64,000 bases of DNA from Lonsdalea populi (GTDB lineage Bacteria; Pseudomonadota; Gammaproteobacteria; Enterobacterales; Enterobacteriaceae), in NCBI RefSeq assembly GCF_015999465.1, contig NZ_CP065534.1, positions 496,001 through 560,000 of the forward strand, written 5' to 3'. This document shows positions 43,538-53,691 of the stretch, piece by piece. Within the stretch, counting starts at the first letter, position 1. Every line of letters starts with the position of its first letter. The position numbers and the translations under genes are program-made. The notes beneath the pieces are model-generated. The model was not told the origin of the DNA. It saw only the letters and a list, made by a program, of their open reading frames with translations, and did not search any database.

Positions 43538-46201
43538 ATGTCAGAACGTTTGAACAGTGACGTGGATCCGATCGAAACGCGTGACTGGCTGCAGGCGATC
43601 GAATCGGTTATCCGTGAAGAAGGTGTTGAGCGCGCGCAGTTCCTGATTGATCAGGTTCTGAGTGAAGCACGTAAAGGCGGCGTAAAAACGGCTGCCGGCA
43701 GCGCAAGCAGCAGTTACATCAACAGCATCGCCGTTGAAGACGAACCTGCCTATCCGGGCAACCTTGATCTGGAGCGCCGTATTCGTTCAACGATACGTTG
43801 GAATGCGGTCATGACCGTACTGCGCGCTTCTAAGAAAGATTTGGAGCTGGGCGGCCACATGGCGTCCTATCAGTCCTCCGCCACCTTCTACGAAGTGTGC
43901 TTCAACCACTTCTTCCGCGCACGCAACGCGCAGGATGGCGGCGATTTGGTTTACTTCCAGGGACATATCTCCCCCGGCGTCTACGCTCGCGCATTTGTCG
44001 AAGGTCGTCTGACCGAAGAGCAGATGAATAACTTCCGTCAGGAAGTACACGGTCACGGCCTGTCTTCCTATCCGCACCCGAAACTGATGCCTGAATTCTG
44101 GCAGTTTCCGACCGTTTCCATGGGGCTGGGGCCTATCGGCGCCATCTACCAGGCCAAATTCCTCAAATACCTGGAACACCGTGGTCTGAAAGACACCTCT
44201 AAACAGACTGTCTACGCCTTCCTGGGCGACGGTGAGATGGATGAGCCGGAATCTAAAGGTGCCATCACCATCGCCACCCGTGAAAAACTGGATAACCTAG
44301 TCTTCGTCATCAACTGCAACCTGCAGCGTCTGGACGGACCGGTTACCGGTAACGGCAAGATCATCAACGAGCTGGAAGGCGTGTTCGGCGGCGCTGGCTG
44401 GGAAGTGATCAAGGTCATCTGGGGCGGTCGCTGGGATGAGCTGCTGCGTAAAGACACCAGCGGTAAGCTGATTCAGCTGATGAACGAAACCGTGGATGGC
44501 GACTACCAGACCTTCAAATCGAAAAACGGCGCCTACGTGCGTGAGCACTTCTTCGGTAAATATCCGGAAACCGCAGAGCTGGTCAAAGACTGGACCGACG
44601 ATGAAATCTGGGCGCTGAACCGCGGCGGCCACGATCCGAAGAAAGTCTATGCCGCACTGAAAAAAGCGCAGGACACCAAGGGCAAACCGATCGTTATTCT
44701 GGCGCATACCATCAAGGGTTACGGTATGGGTGATGCGGCCGAAGGCAAGAACATCGCTCACCAGGTCAAGAAGATCAACATGGAAGGCGTTCGCTACTTC
44801 CGCGATCGTTTCAACGTGCCGGTCAAGGACGAAGAGCTGGAAAAACTGCCTCTGCTGACCTTCGACAAAGATTCTGAAGAGTACAAATACCTGCACGAAC
44901 GTCGTCAGGCGCTGGAAGGCTACGTGCCGTCCCGTCAGCCTAACTTCAGCGGTTCTTTGGATCTGCCGACGCTGGAAGACTTTGGTCCGCTGCTGGAAGA
45001 GCAGAACAAAGAGATCTCCACCACCATCGCTTTCGTGCGTGCCCTGAACGTGATGCTGAAGAATAAGTCGATCAAAGATCGTCTGGTGCCGATCATCGCG
45101 GATGAAGCGCGTACCTTCGGTATGGAAGGTCTGTTCCGTCAGATCGGTATCTACAGCCCGAACGGCCAGCAGTACACCCCGCAGGACCGTGAGCAGGTGG
45201 CGTACTACAAAGAAGACGAGAAAGGTCAGATTCTGCAGGAAGGGATCAACGAACTGGGCGCCGGCGCGTCCTGGCTGGCGGCGGCAACGTCCTACAGCAC
45301 CAACGACCTGCCGATGATTCCGTTCTACATTTACTACTCCATGTTCGGGTTCCAGCGTATCGGCGACCTGTGCTGGGCAGCTGGCGACCAGCAGGCGCGC
45401 GGCTTCCTGATTGGAGGGACCTCCGGTCGTACTACGCTGAACGGCGAAGGTTTGCAGCATGAAGATGGCCACAGCCACATTCAGTCTCTGACTATCCCTA
45501 ACTGTATTTCCTACGATCCGGCTTTCGCCTACGAAGTTGCTGTCATCATGCATGACGGTCTGCACCGTATGTACGGCGAAGCGCAAGAGAACGTTTATTA
45601 TTACATTACGACGCTGAACGAAAACTACCACATGCCGGCTATGCCGCAGGGCGCCGAAGACGGCATCCGCAAAGGTATTTACAAGCTGGAAACGGTAGAA
45701 GGCAGCAAAGGCAAGGTACAGCTGCTGGGCTCCGGCTCCATCCTGCGCCATGTCCGCGAAGCTGCGGTGATCCTGTCCAAGGACTACGGCATCGGTTCCG
45801 ACGTCTACAGCGTGACTTCCTTCACCGAACTGGCTCGCGACGGTCAGGACTGCGAACGTTGGAACATGCTGCACCCGGCCGAAACGCCGCGCGTACCGTA
45901 CATCGCTCAGGTGATGAGCGAAGCGCCAGCCGTCGCTTCTACCGACTACATGAAGCTGTTCGCCGAGCAGGTACGTACTTACATCCCGGCCAGCGACTAT
46001 CGCGTTCTGGGGACGGACGGCTTCGGTCGCTCTGACAGCCGTGAGAACCTGCGTCACCACTTCGAAGTGGATGCGTCTTACGTGGTTGTCGCCGCATTGG
46101 GCGAGCTGGCTAAACGCGGCGAAGTTGAAGCTTCTGAAGTGGCTGAAGCCATTAAGAAATTCAACATCGACCCTGAGAAAGTTAACCCGCGTCTGGCATA
46201 A
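43538..46201 (+). CDS. aceE: Pyruvate dehydrogenase E1 component
   Basis: Homodimeric thiamine-diphosphate-dependent decarboxylase that starts conversion of pyruvate to acetyl-CoA. 887 residues, the E. coli length. The ThDP/Mg motif begins [14 protein letters not shown] near 229 and ends at the Asn pair of VFVINCN near 260. The active-site histidine loops [11 protein letters not shown] and [14 protein letters not shown] are intact. Codon choice is that of a highly expressed gene. Confidence 0.99.
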   Translation: MSERLNSDVDPIETRDWLQAIESVIREEGVERAQFLIDQVLSEARKGGVKTAAGSASSSYINSIAVEDEPAYPGNLDLERRIRSTIRWNAVMTVLRASKKDLELGGHMASYQSSATFYEVCFNHFFRARNAQDGGDLVYFQGHISPGVYARAFVEGRLTEEQMNNFRQEVHGHGLSSYPHPKLMPEFWQFPTVSMGLGPIGAIYQAKFLKYLEHRGLKDTSKQTVYAFLGDGEMDEPESKGAITIATREKLDNLVFVINCNLQRLDGPVTGNGKIINELEGVFGGAGWEVIKVIWGGRWDELLRKDTSGKLIQLMNETVDGDYQTFKSKNGAYVREHFFGKYPETAELVKDWTDDEIWALNRGGHDPKKVYAALKKAQDTKGKPIVILAHTIKGYGMGDAAEGKNIAHQVKKINMEGVRYFRDRFNVPVKDEELEKLPLLTFDKDSEEYKYLHERRQALEGYVPSRQPNFSGSLDLPTLEDFGPLLEEQNKEISTTIAFVRALNVMLKNKSIKDRLVPIIADEARTFGMEGLFRQIGIYSPNGQQYTPQDREQVAYYKEDEKGQILQEGINELGAGASWLAAATSYSTNDLPMIPFYIYYSMFGFQRIGDLCWAAGDQQARGFLIGGTSGRTTLNGEGLQHEDGHSHIQSLTIPNCISYDPAFAYEVAVIMHDGLHRMYGEAQENVYYYITTLNENYHMPAMPQGAEDGIRKGIYKLETVEGSKGKVQLLGSGSILRHVREAAVILSKDYGIGSDVYSVTSFTELARDGQDCERWNMLHPAETPRVPYIAQVMSEAPAVASTDYMKLFAEQVRTYIPASDYRVLGTDGFGRSDSRENLRHHFEVDASYVVVAALGELAKRGEVEASEVAEAIKKFNIDPEKVNPRLA

Positions 46202-46215
46202 GAGGGCAAGATTAC

Positions 46216-48093
46216 ATGGCTATCGAAATCAATGTTCCGGATATCGGTTCGGACGAAGTTGAAGTCACCGAAGTAATGGTGAAAGTCGGCGACACTGTTG
46301 AAGCAGAGCAGTCGCTGATTACGGTGGAAGGCGATAAGGCCTCCATGGAAGTGCCTTCCCCTCAGGCGGGCGTGGTGAAAGAAATCAAGATTGCCGTCGG
46401 CGACAAAGTCTCCACCGGTTCTCTGATCATGGTCTTTGATTCGGCAGACAGCGCGGCGGAAGCGCCGGCGCCGGCAGCAGCGCAGCCGGAAGCGGCTCAG
46501 GCCGCTCCGGCTGCGGCTAGCGCAGTGAAAGAGGTCGAAGTGCCTGACATCGGCGGCGATGAAGTCGAAGTGACCGAAGTGATGGTAAAAGTCGGCGACA
46601 GCGTTGAAGCGGAACAGTCTCTGATCACCGTGGAAGGCGACAAAGCCTCTATGGAAGTTCCGGCGCCGTTCGCAGGCACGGTCAAAGAAATTAAGATCGC
46701 CACGGGCGACAAGGTGAAAACTGGCTCTCTGATCATGGTGTTTGAAGTGGCAGGCGCTGCGCCAGCCGCACAGGCTAGCCAGCCGGCCGCTGCTCCGGCC
46801 GCCGCCAGCACGGGTTCTGCCGCAAAAGACGTCAACGTCCCGGACATCGGCGGCGACGAAGTCGAAGTCACCGAAGTGATGGTCAGCGTAGGCGACAAAG
46901 TCACGGCAGAACAGTCTCTGATCACCGTGGAAGGCGACAAGGCTTCTATGGAAGTTCCGGCGCCGTTCGCAGGCACGGTCAAAGAGATCAAAATCGCCAC
47001 GGGCGACAAGGTGAAAACCGGCTCCCTGATCATGGTGTTTGAGGTCGAAGGCGCAGCCCCGGCTGCGGCAGCGAAAACCGAAGCGAGTGCCGCGCCAGCT
47101 CCAGCTAAAGCCGCACCTGCCGCTGCTCCGGCTGCGGCCAGCTCCAGCGCGAAGGGCGAGTTCGCTGAGAACGACGCTTACGTGCACGCGACCCCGGTCA
47201 TCCGTCGTCTGGCGCGCGAGTTCGGCGTCAATCTGGCGAAGGTGAAAGGGACAGGTCGTAAAGGCCGTATCCTGCGCGAGGACGTACAGGCTTACGTGAA
47301 AGACGCGGTGAAACGCGCTGAATCCGCTCCGGCGGCGGGCGGTTCTCTGCCGGGTCTGCTGCCTTGGCCGAAGGTCGATTTCAGCAAGTTTGGCGAAGTC
47401 GAAGAGGTGGAACTGGGCCGTATTCAGAAGATCTCCGGCGCCAACCTGCATCGCAACTGGGTGATGATCCCGCACGTGACGCAGTTCGACGAAGCGGATA
47501 TCACCGAAGTCGAAGCGTTCCGCAAACAGCAGAACGTGGAAGCCGAGAAGAAGAAACTGGACGTGAAGATCACGCCCGTCGTGTTCATCATGAAAGCCGT
47601 CGCGAAAGCGCTGGAAGAGTTCCCGCGTTTCAACAGCTCGCTGTCCGAAGACGGTCAGCGCCTGACGCTGAAAAAATACGTCAACGTCGGTGTTGCGGTT
47701 GATACCCCGAACGGTCTGGTCGTGCCGGTGTTCCGCGATGTGAACAAAAAAGGCATCGTCGAACTGTCTCGCGAGCTGATGGAGATCTCCAAAAAAGCCC
47801 GCGCAGGCAAGCTGACGGCTTCCGACATGCAGGGCGGATGCTTTACCATTTCCAGCTTGGGCGGTCTTGGCACCACGGCGTTTACGCCGATCGTCAACGC
47901 GCCGGAAGTGGCTATCCTTGGCGTCTCCAAATCGGCGACCAAGCCGGTCTGGAACGGCAAAGAGTTCACGCCGCGCCTGATGCTGCCACTGTCTCTGTCA
48001 TTCGACCACCGTGTTATCGACGGTGCGGACGGCGCGCGTTTCATCAGCTTCATCAACAATGTGATGTCTGATATTCGTCGTCTGGTGATGTAA
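46216..48093 (+). CDS. aceF: Dihydrolipoamide acetyltransferase (E2)
   Basis: Core of the pyruvate dehydrogenase complex, moving acetyl groups to CoA. 625 residues (E. coli 630). Three lipoyl domains each carry [10 protein letters not shown] with the lipoylated Lys at 41, 143 and 242. They are joined by Ala/Pro-rich linkers. The subunit-binding domain spans about 322-360 ([15 protein letters not shown]), and the trimer catalytic domain ends with the active site SFDHRVIDG (H598, D602). Lies 14 bp after aceE. Confidence 0.99.
   Translation: MAIEINVPDIGSDEVEVTEVMVKVGDTVEAEQSLITVEGDKASMEVPSPQAGVVKEIKIAVGDKVSTGSLIMVFDSADSAAEAPAPAAAQPEAAQAAPAAASAVKEVEVPDIGGDEVEVTEVMVKVGDSVEAEQSLITVEGDKASMEVPAPFAGTVKEIKIATGDKVKTGSLIMVFEVAGAAPAAQASQPAAAPAAASTGSAAKDVNVPDIGGDEVEVTEVMVSVGDKVTAEQSLITVEGDKASMEVPAPFAGTVKEIKIATGDKVKTGSLIMVFEVEGAAPAAAAKTEASAAPAPAKAAPAAAPAAASSSAKGEFAENDAYVHATPVIRRLAREFGVNLAKVKGTGRKGRILREDVQAYVKDAVKRAESAPAAGGSLPGLLPWPKVDFSKFGEVEEVELGRIQKISGANLHRNWVMIPHVTQFDEADITEVEAFRKQQNVEAEKKKLDVKITPVVFIMKAVAKALEEFPRFNSSLSEDGQRLTLKKYVNVGVAVDTPNGLVVPVFRDVNKKGIVELSRELMEISKKARAGKLTASDMQGGCFTISSLGGLGTTAFTPIVNAPEVAILGVSKSATKPVWNGKEFTPRLMLPLSLSFDHRVIDGADGARFISFINNVMSDIRRLVM
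46535..47045 (+). repeat. Near-identical DNA repeats coding lipoyl domains 2 and 3
   Basis: Copies at about 46535-46749 and 46832-47046, offset 297 bp. They share long identical blocks, including about 41 bp around the [12 protein letters not shown] codons. Lipoyl domain 1 (46225-46440) is more divergent. Confidence 0.85.
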
Positions 48094-48106
48094 TCGCCGG
48101 GGCCGG

Positions 48107-48161
48107 CCTGCGGGCCGGTCTTCTGGCTAACGTCGACGCCGTGGCGGCAAGCTGTTGCCGC
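48107..48161 (+). other. Two GC-rich hairpins between aceF and lpd
   Basis: CCGGCC/GGCCGG arms near 48112-48118 are joined by a short loop. A second perfect stem is GCGGCAA (48144-48150) with TTGCCGC (48155-48161), loop GCTG. They begin 15-50 bp after aceF in a 220-bp gap that also must hold any separate lpd promoter. Partial termination or 3'-end protection of the aceEF message is plausible. Confidence 0.5.
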
Positions 48162-48315
48162 GGCATGTTTGAGACGCAGATCCCCCTGGCTCGTCTTGCG
48201 GAGCGTTAACAACGCTGTAAACTCAATGTCAGTGTGGGGCGTCCCGGTGGATGACGGGCGTACTGATCCCTAACAACCACGTCTGACCGCCGGACAAACA
48301 AAACAAGAGGTCATG

Positions 48316-49740
48316 ATGAGTACTGAAATTAAAGCCCAGGTGGTGGTGCTTGGCGCGGGCCCGGCAGGATATTCTGCCGCGTTTCGCTGCGCGGACTTAG
48401 GTCTGGACACCGTACTGGTAGAACGTTATGCCACGTTGGGCGGTGTTTGCCTCAACGTCGGATGTATCCCTTCCAAAGCCTTGCTGCATGTTGCGAAAGT
48501 CATCGAAGAAGCTAAAGCGCTTGCCACGCACGGTATCGTGTTCGGCGAACCTCAGACCGACATCGACAAGATTCGCTCCTGGAAAGAAAAAGTCATCAAC
48601 CAGCTGACCGGCGGTCTGGCAGGGATGGCGAAGGGCCGTAAAGTTAAAGTCGTTAACGGTCTCGGCAAATTCACCGGCGCGAACACGCTGGTTGTTAAAG
48701 GCGAAGGCGGCAACACCACCATCAACTTCGACAACGCGATCATTGCGGCGGGCTCCCGTCCGATCCAGCTGCCGTTTATTCCGCATGAAGATCCGCGCGT
48801 GTGGGATTCCACCGATGCGCTGGAGCTGAAAACCGTACCGGAACGCATGCTGGTCATGGGCGGCGGTATCATCGGTCTGGAAATGGGCACCGTATACCAC
48901 GCGCTGGGTTCCAAGATAGACGTCGTCGAAATGTTCGATCAGGTGATCCCGGCTGCTGATAAAGACGTCGTGAAAACCTTTACCAAACGCATCAGCAAGA
49001 AATTCAACCTGATGCTGGAAACCAAAGTGACGGCGGTCGAAGCGAAAGACGACGGCATTTACGTGACGATGGAAGGCAAACAGGCGCCGGCTGAACCGCA
49101 GCGCTATGACGCGGTGCTGGTGGCTATCGGCCGCGTGCCGAACGGCAAATCGGTCGACGCCGGTCAGGCTGGGGTGGAAGTTGACGATCGCGGCTTTATC
49201 CACGTCGACAAACAGATGCGCACCAACGTGCCGCACATCTACGCCATCGGCGATATCGTCGGTCAGCCGATGCTGGCGCACAAAGGCGTGCATGAAGGAC
49301 ACGTGGCTGCTGAAGTCATCGCCGGTAAGAAACATTACTTCGATCCGAAAGTGATTCCGTCCATCGCCTACACCGAACCGGAAGTGGCGTGGGTTGGTCT
49401 GACGGAGAAAGAAGCGAAAGAGAAGGGCATCAGCTACGAAACAGCGGTCTTCCCTTGGGCGGCGTCAGGCCGTGCTATCGCTTCCGACTGTGCGGACGGT
49501 ATGACCAAGCTGATTTTCGAAAAAGAGAGCCATCGTATTATTGGCGGGGCGATCGTCGGGACCAACGGCGGTGAACTATTGGGTGAAATCGGTCTGGCTA
49601 TCGAAATGGGCTGCGACGCGGAAGATATCGCGTTAACGATCCACGCTCACCCGACGCTGCACGAATCTATCGGGCTGGCGGCGGAAGTGTACGAAGGCAG
49701 CATTACCGACCTGCCGAACCCGAAAGCGAAGAAAAAATAA
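48316..49740 (+). CDS. lpd: Dihydrolipoamide dehydrogenase (E3)
   Basis: FAD disulfide oxidoreductase shared by the pyruvate and 2-oxoglutarate dehydrogenases and the glycine cleavage system. 474 residues from the ATG at 48316, as in E. coli. GAGPAGYSAAFRCADLG binds FAD, GGVCLNVGCIPSK holds the redox cysteines near 45 and 50, GGGIIGLEMG binds NAD, and HAHPTLHE near 444 is the acid-base pair. ATG at 48313 is in frame, but GAGG is only 2 bp before it and 5 bp before 48316. Confidence 0.98.
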   Translation: MSTEIKAQVVVLGAGPAGYSAAFRCADLGLDTVLVERYATLGGVCLNVGCIPSKALLHVAKVIEEAKALATHGIVFGEPQTDIDKIRSWKEKVINQLTGGLAGMAKGRKVKVVNGLGKFTGANTLVVKGEGGNTTINFDNAIIAAGSRPIQLPFIPHEDPRVWDSTDALELKTVPERMLVMGGGIIGLEMGTVYHALGSKIDVVEMFDQVIPAADKDVVKTFTKRISKKFNLMLETKVTAVEAKDDGIYVTMEGKQAPAEPQRYDAVLVAIGRVPNGKSVDAGQAGVEVDDRGFIHVDKQMRTNVPHIYAIGDIVGQPMLAHKGVHEGHVAAEVIAGKKHYFDPKVIPSIAYTEPEVAWVGLTEKEAKEKGISYETAVFPWAASGRAIASDCADGMTKLIFEKESHRIIGGAIVGTNGGELLGEIGLAIEMGCDAEDIALTIHAHPTLHESIGLAAEVYEGSITDLPNPKAKKK

Positions 49741-49794
49741 GCTGACGGCGAGGGTACGCAGGCGAAATAAGCGCCTGCGTGTCACGATAAAATG

Positions 49795-49828
49795 AAAAAG
49801 TCCGGGGTTATATACCGCCGGATTTTTT
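49795..49828. terminator. Bidirectional terminator between lpd and the AraC-type regulator
   Basis: AAAAAGTCCGG (49795-49805) pairs with CCGGATTTTTT (49818-49828), with further GG/CC pairing inside. T runs follow on both strands, so it can end lpd on the plus strand and the regulator on the minus strand. A second 9-bp stem without a T run precedes it at 49756-49780. Confidence 0.85.
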
Positions 49829-49945
49829 CGTCTGAGGATCGCCAGCAGGTGGCGAGAGACGCCACCTGAACCTGACGTAGGCTGACATCGTATAACCAAG
49901 CGCCATAAGCTGGGTAGCGTGCCATAACGCCGCTGGCGCGTTGTA

Positions 49946-50929
49946 CTAAAAGCGCTCTTTGATTTGTCCCGGCGTCACGCCGAAAGTGCGGCGCAGGGCG
50001 GTGGTGAAGTTGGCCGAACTGTTGTAGCCGGCGAGGCTGGCCGCCTGAGAAATCGCGATGCCATCGCGTTGCAGCGCCAGCATGGCGCGCCGCAGTCGGC
50101 AGGTGCGCAGGTATTCGAAGACGGTGACGTTGAAGGTGTGGCGGAAATGACGCTGGAGCGTGCAGGCGCTCATGTTGACGCACTTGGCGATTTCGTCCAT
50201 CGAGAACAGGTCTGCTTCGCCGCTTTCCAGCATGTCGCGGACTTGCTGAATGCGGTGATGATTGCGCAGGTCGAGGCCGTCCCGGTGCTTCGCCTGACTT
50301 GTGGCGGTCAAAGAACTGAGGGCTTCGATAATCAGCAGCATGCACTGACTTTCCAGATACAGCCGCTGCAGCGGGGTGCTACATCCTGGCGAATTGAGGA
50401 TCTGGCAGGCGATGGCCTGCGCCTGCCGGGACGGTATCCAGAGGTGAGTCGCGAGATGGGTTTGCGAGAAGTCGTAAATGGCCTGCCAGTCGCTGACGCT
50501 GTCCAGCAAATTCCCGTATAGCCACTCCTGGCTGAAGGTCAGCGATACCGTTCGCTCATGCTCATTACGTTTGCCGTGGCGGCTGAAACGCGTGGGCTCG
50601 GTGAGCGCGATGAGCGACGCGGGCTGGACATTGCCGAGATGCAGTTGCTGCTCGCCATAAGTCACATGCGCGATGCCGTTGACGACAATCGCCAGCTTGA
50701 GCGCGCCGTTCAGAAGCGTCTGCGTTTTCATATTGGTCAGGTTAACCACATCTGCAGTGTGCAGGATCAAATCGTGGTTGAGCTGAGTGACGTTAAATGC
50801 ACCAGACAACAGCGGCGTATCGTCTATACCGGCCGGCGTCAGAAAGCGATAATCTCTGGTAATTAATCCCGAACTCTGAACAATATGATTTTTAAATATA
50901 TTTTTCGATTCTGGCACTTTATTGTCCAT
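49946..50929 (-). CDS. AraC-family regulator, PchR/YbtA type
   Basis: 327 residues from the ATG at 50929, which has AGGAG 6 bp upstream; an upstream in-frame start is less likely. The C-terminal AraC DNA-binding domain (about 225-327) has two helix-turn-helices: MDEIAKCVNMSACTLQRHFR and ISQAASLAGYNSSANFTTAL, then the typical FGVTPGQIKERF end. The N-terminal part resembles PchR-type regulators that respond to siderophores. It is divergent from a TonB-dependent siderophore receptor, so it probably activates that receptor when the ferric siderophore is present. The ligand is unknown. Confidence 0.88.
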   Translation of the reverse strand: MDNKVPESKNIFKNHIVQSSGLITRDYRFLTPAGIDDTPLLSGAFNVTQLNHDLILHTADVVNLTNMKTQTLLNGALKLAIVVNGIAHVTYGEQQLHLGNVQPASLIALTEPTRFSRHGKRNEHERTVSLTFSQEWLYGNLLDSVSDWQAIYDFSQTHLATHLWIPSRQAQAIACQILNSPGCSTPLQRLYLESQCMLLIIEALSSLTATSQAKHRDGLDLRNHHRIQQVRDMLESGEADLFSMDEIAKCVNMSACTLQRHFRHTFNVTVFEYLRTCRLRRAMLALQRDGIAISQAASLAGYNSSANFTTALRRTFGVTPGQIKERF

Positions 50930-50969
50930 GTTCTCCTTTCCTTTTGTCCGGCTATCCCTGGCTATTTCG

Positions 50970-50986
50970 ATGTTTTCGCAAAACAT
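50970..50986. promoter_or_regulatory. Palindrome in the regulator-receptor interval
   Basis: ATGTTTT-CGC-AAAACAT is a perfect 7-bp inverted repeat about 40 bp before the AraC-type gene. It could be an operator for that gene or an unrelated hairpin. Confidence 0.35.
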
Positions 50987-51054
50987 TTTGCCGTTTGCAC
51001 AAACCTCGCGTCAGAAAACAAATGTAACAATGATCGTGCCAGAAGGGTAACGCA

Positions 51055-51073
51055 AACGATTATCAGTGATGCT
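51055..51073. promoter_or_regulatory. Weak Fur-like site upstream of the receptor
   Basis: The reverse strand of 51055-51073 contains CTGATAATCGTT, which fits the Fur core AATGATAATCATT at 11 of 13 positions. The outer bases do not fit. Iron regulation is expected for such a receptor, but this site is only a candidate. Confidence 0.3.
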
Positions 51074-51128
51074 TTCTTGCTGACGGTTCATTTTTCGCGC
51101 AGGTCATTTCGTTTCGCGCGGTAGGTTG

Positions 51129-51157
51129 CTTTCCATTGCATAAGGGACAATGGAAAG
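51129..51157. promoter_or_regulatory. Perfect 10-bp inverted repeat before the receptor gene
   Basis: CTTTCCATTG (51129-51138) and CAATGGAAAG (51148-51157), 9-bp spacer, 62 bp before the receptor start. It could be the binding site of the adjacent AraC-type regulator or a hairpin in the receptor mRNA leader. Confidence 0.5.
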
Positions 51158-51218
51158 ACATGCCCCGGTCTGTCAGCAGCAGCCGTCTTTCCAAATATAA
51201 AGAGATAGGGCGATTCAA

Positions 51219-53579
51219 ATGACCAAATACCCACCCCGCCATTGTTTGGCGACGTTGATAGGGTTGGCCTGCTCCACCTTGTCCGGCCTGACGTGGGCTG
51301 AGATAGCCGAAACGATGAACACAACCACCGCCGCAGGGGCGGCCGCGATCAACATCAGGGAACCGATCGCGACGACGAAAGCCCCGACATTCACCGAGAC
51401 TGCAGCCGCCAACACCAGGTATCAGGGCCAAAGCGCGGAGAATGCGGATACGATGATTGTGACTGCCGCAGAGCAGACCCGTCAGGCACCGGGTGTCTCC
51501 ACCATCACGGCGGAAGATATCAGTAAACGGCCACCGGTTAATGATTTGTCGGAGCTTATCCGCACCATGCCGGGGGTGAATCTGTCCGGAAACTCGACCA
51601 GCGGTCAACGCGGCAACAACCGGCAGATTGATATTCGCGGCATGGGGCCGGAAAACACGTTGATTCTGGTGGACGGCAAGCCCGTGTCCAGCCGGAACGC
51701 CGTGCGCTACGGCTGGCGTGGAGAGCGCGATACCCGAGGAGACACCGGCTGGGTGCCTGCGGACATGGTCGAACGTATCGACGTGCTGCGTGGTCCGGCG
51801 GCGGCCCGCTATGGCAATGGCGCGGCGGGCGGCGTGGTGAATATCATCACCAAACAGCCGACGAAAGAGTGGCATGGCGCCTGGAACGCTTACATGAATA
51901 TGCCGGTGCATAAAGCGGAAGGCGCGACTAAACGTACTGACTTCAGCCTGATGGGGGGCCTGACCGATAACCTCAGTCTGCGTCTCTACGGTAACTTCAA
52001 TAAAACGCAGGCCGATGCCTGGGGCATCAACGACGGCCACCAGTCGGCGCGAACCGGCGCCTATGCCAGCTCGTTGCCCGCCGGGCGTGAAGGGGGGCGT
52101 AACAAGGACATTAACGGCGTGCTGCGCTGGGCCATCACCGCACAACAGTCGCTGGAGTTCGAAGTAGGATCGAGCCGTCAGGGCAATATCTACTCCGGCG
52201 ATACGCAAAACACCAACAGCAACAGCTACGTGGTCGGCAATTACGGCAAAGAGACCAACCGGATGTACCGCCAGAACTACGCGATGACCCATCGTGGTTA
52301 CTGGGATAGCGGCATCAGCACCACGTCTTATGTGCAGTATGAACGCACGCAAAACACCCGTATCACGGAAGGGCTGGCGGGAGGCTCGGAGGGCATTTTC
52401 TCCAGCGCCAACGACTATGGCACGACCAAGCTGGATGCGGTGGCCGCGCACAACGAGGTCAATATCCCGTTTGAAGCGCTGTTCAGCCAGACCGCCACGG
52501 TGGGCGTCGAGTGGTCGCAACAAAAAATGAAAGACCCGTCGTCGACCTCGCAGGCGCTGTCTGGCGGCACGATTGACGGTTATGCCAACGGAACGCGCAG
52601 CGGCAAGATGTCGGCGCGTATCGCCTCTGTATTTGCAGAAGACAATATCGAGCTGACGCCCAGCACTATGTTGACGCCGGCGCTGCGGTTCGATCACCAC
52701 AGTATCGCGGGCGGCAACTGGAGTCCCGGCCTCAATCTCTCGCAGGCGCTGGGCGACGACTTCACGCTGAAATTGGGCGTTGCACGCGCGTACAAAGCGC
52801 CGAACCTTTACCAGCTCAACCCGGACTATCTGCTGTATAGCCGCGGGCAAGGCTGCTACGTCAGTGGGACCAGCGGCTGTTATCTGCTGGGTAACGACGA
52901 GTTGAAGGCGGAAACCAGCGTCAACAAAGAGATCGGTGTGGCGTTTCACCGTGACGGCCATCAGGCGGGTCTGACTTATTTCCGCAATGACTACCGCAAC
53001 AAGATCGAAGCGGGTATGTCCCCCATTGGGACGAGCACCAATGGCACCACCTACGTCTTCCAGTGGGAAAACGTGCCCAAGGCGGTGGTGGAAGGATTGG
53101 AAGGCTCGCTGACTATTCCGGTGTCGGACACCGTCAGTTGGAACAACAACCTAACGTGGATGCTGCGTTCGGAGAACAAAACCACCGGGGATTACCTCTC
53201 CATCACGCCGCAGTTTACGCTCAATTCATCGGTAAGCTGGCAGGCGACCGACAAGCTGTCGTTGTTGGCCGATTTGACCTGGTACGGACGCCAAAAGCCG
53301 AAGAAATATAACTATAAAGGTGAGGCGGTCGGCGGCTCCGAGCTGACGCAGGTCAGCCCTTATTCGGTTGTCGGCCTGAGCGGAACCTACAAATTCAATA
53401 ACAATGTGAGCCTGACCGCGGGTGTGGATAACCTGTTCGATAAGCGTCAGTTCCGTGCGGGCAACACGCAGTCGGTGAGGAACCAGACTACCAATGTCGT
53501 TACCATTGCCGGCGCCGGTGCCGCCACGTTCAATGAGCCGGGCAGAACCTTCTTTATGGGGATTAACACCAGTTTCTAA
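51219..53579 (+). CDS. FepA-like TonB-dependent catecholate siderophore receptor
   Basis: Outer membrane gated channel for a ferric catecholate siderophore. 786 residues (E. coli FepA precursor 746). Signal peptide about 1-27 ending GLTWA. The TonB box DTMIVTA is at 77-83. The plug domain has SGQRGNNRQIDIRGMGPENT and LRGPAAARYGNGAAGGVVNI. The 22-strand barrel ends in the canonical aromatic residue (INTSF). Similarity to FepA, PfeA and IroN is strong, so enterobactin-type substrates are likely. About 50 residues rich in Thr and Ala separate the signal peptide from the TonB box, against about 12 in FepA. Lies in a module with an AraC-type regulator and an esterase that interrupts the lpd-acnB order. 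Confidence 0.9.
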   Translation: MTKYPPRHCLATLIGLACSTLSGLTWAEIAETMNTTTAAGAAAINIREPIATTKAPTFTETAAANTRYQGQSAENADTMIVTAAEQTRQAPGVSTITAEDISKRPPVNDLSELIRTMPGVNLSGNSTSGQRGNNRQIDIRGMGPENTLILVDGKPVSSRNAVRYGWRGERDTRGDTGWVPADMVERIDVLRGPAAARYGNGAAGGVVNIITKQPTKEWHGAWNAYMNMPVHKAEGATKRTDFSLMGGLTDNLSLRLYGNFNKTQADAWGINDGHQSARTGAYASSLPAGREGGRNKDINGVLRWAITAQQSLEFEVGSSRQGNIYSGDTQNTNSNSYVVGNYGKETNRMYRQNYAMTHRGYWDSGISTTSYVQYERTQNTRITEGLAGGSEGIFSSANDYGTTKLDAVAAHNEVNIPFEALFSQTATVGVEWSQQKMKDPSSTSQALSGGTIDGYANGTRSGKMSARIASVFAEDNIELTPSTMLTPALRFDHHSIAGGNWSPGLNLSQALGDDFTLKLGVARAYKAPNLYQLNPDYLLYSRGQGCYVSGTSGCYLLGNDELKAETSVNKEIGVAFHRDGHQAGLTYFRNDYRNKIEAGMSPIGTSTNGTTYVFQWENVPKAVVEGLEGSLTIPVSDTVSWNNNLTWMLRSENKTTGDYLSITPQFTLNSSVSWQATDKLSLLADLTWYGRQKPKKYNYKGEAVGGSELTQVSPYSVVGLSGTYKFNNNVSLTAGVDNLFDKRQFRAGNTQSVRNQTTNVVTIAGAGAATFNEPGRTFFMGINTSF

Positions 53580-53691
53580 GGCGTTGCGAGCGGAACGGCT
53601 GCATGAGGCCGCTCTGCAACAATGTCGCCGCCTGGCGAGAGGGAACCCGCCTGGGCGCGGCGGTAGTGACGTCGGTTACACAGGAGGAAGG

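Noticed and set aside
44297..46060. 587-codon open frame antisense to aceE
   Set aside because: It mirrors the strongly biased codon use of aceE and has no recognisable domain or ribosome binding site.
46078..47475. 466-codon antisense frame over aceE/aceF with internal repeats
   Set aside because: Its repeats are the complement of the lipoyl domain repeats of aceF, not a separate repeat protein.
51063..52961. 632-codon open frame antisense to the TonB receptor
   Set aside because: The frame overlaps the receptor and its promoter, and the product has the His/Arg-rich look of an antisense shadow. The receptor on the plus strand is unmistakable.
53494..53691. N-terminal extension of the esterase overlapping the receptor
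   Set aside because: The strong ribosome binding site directly precedes the GTG at 53692, and the extension has no signal peptide or domain features.
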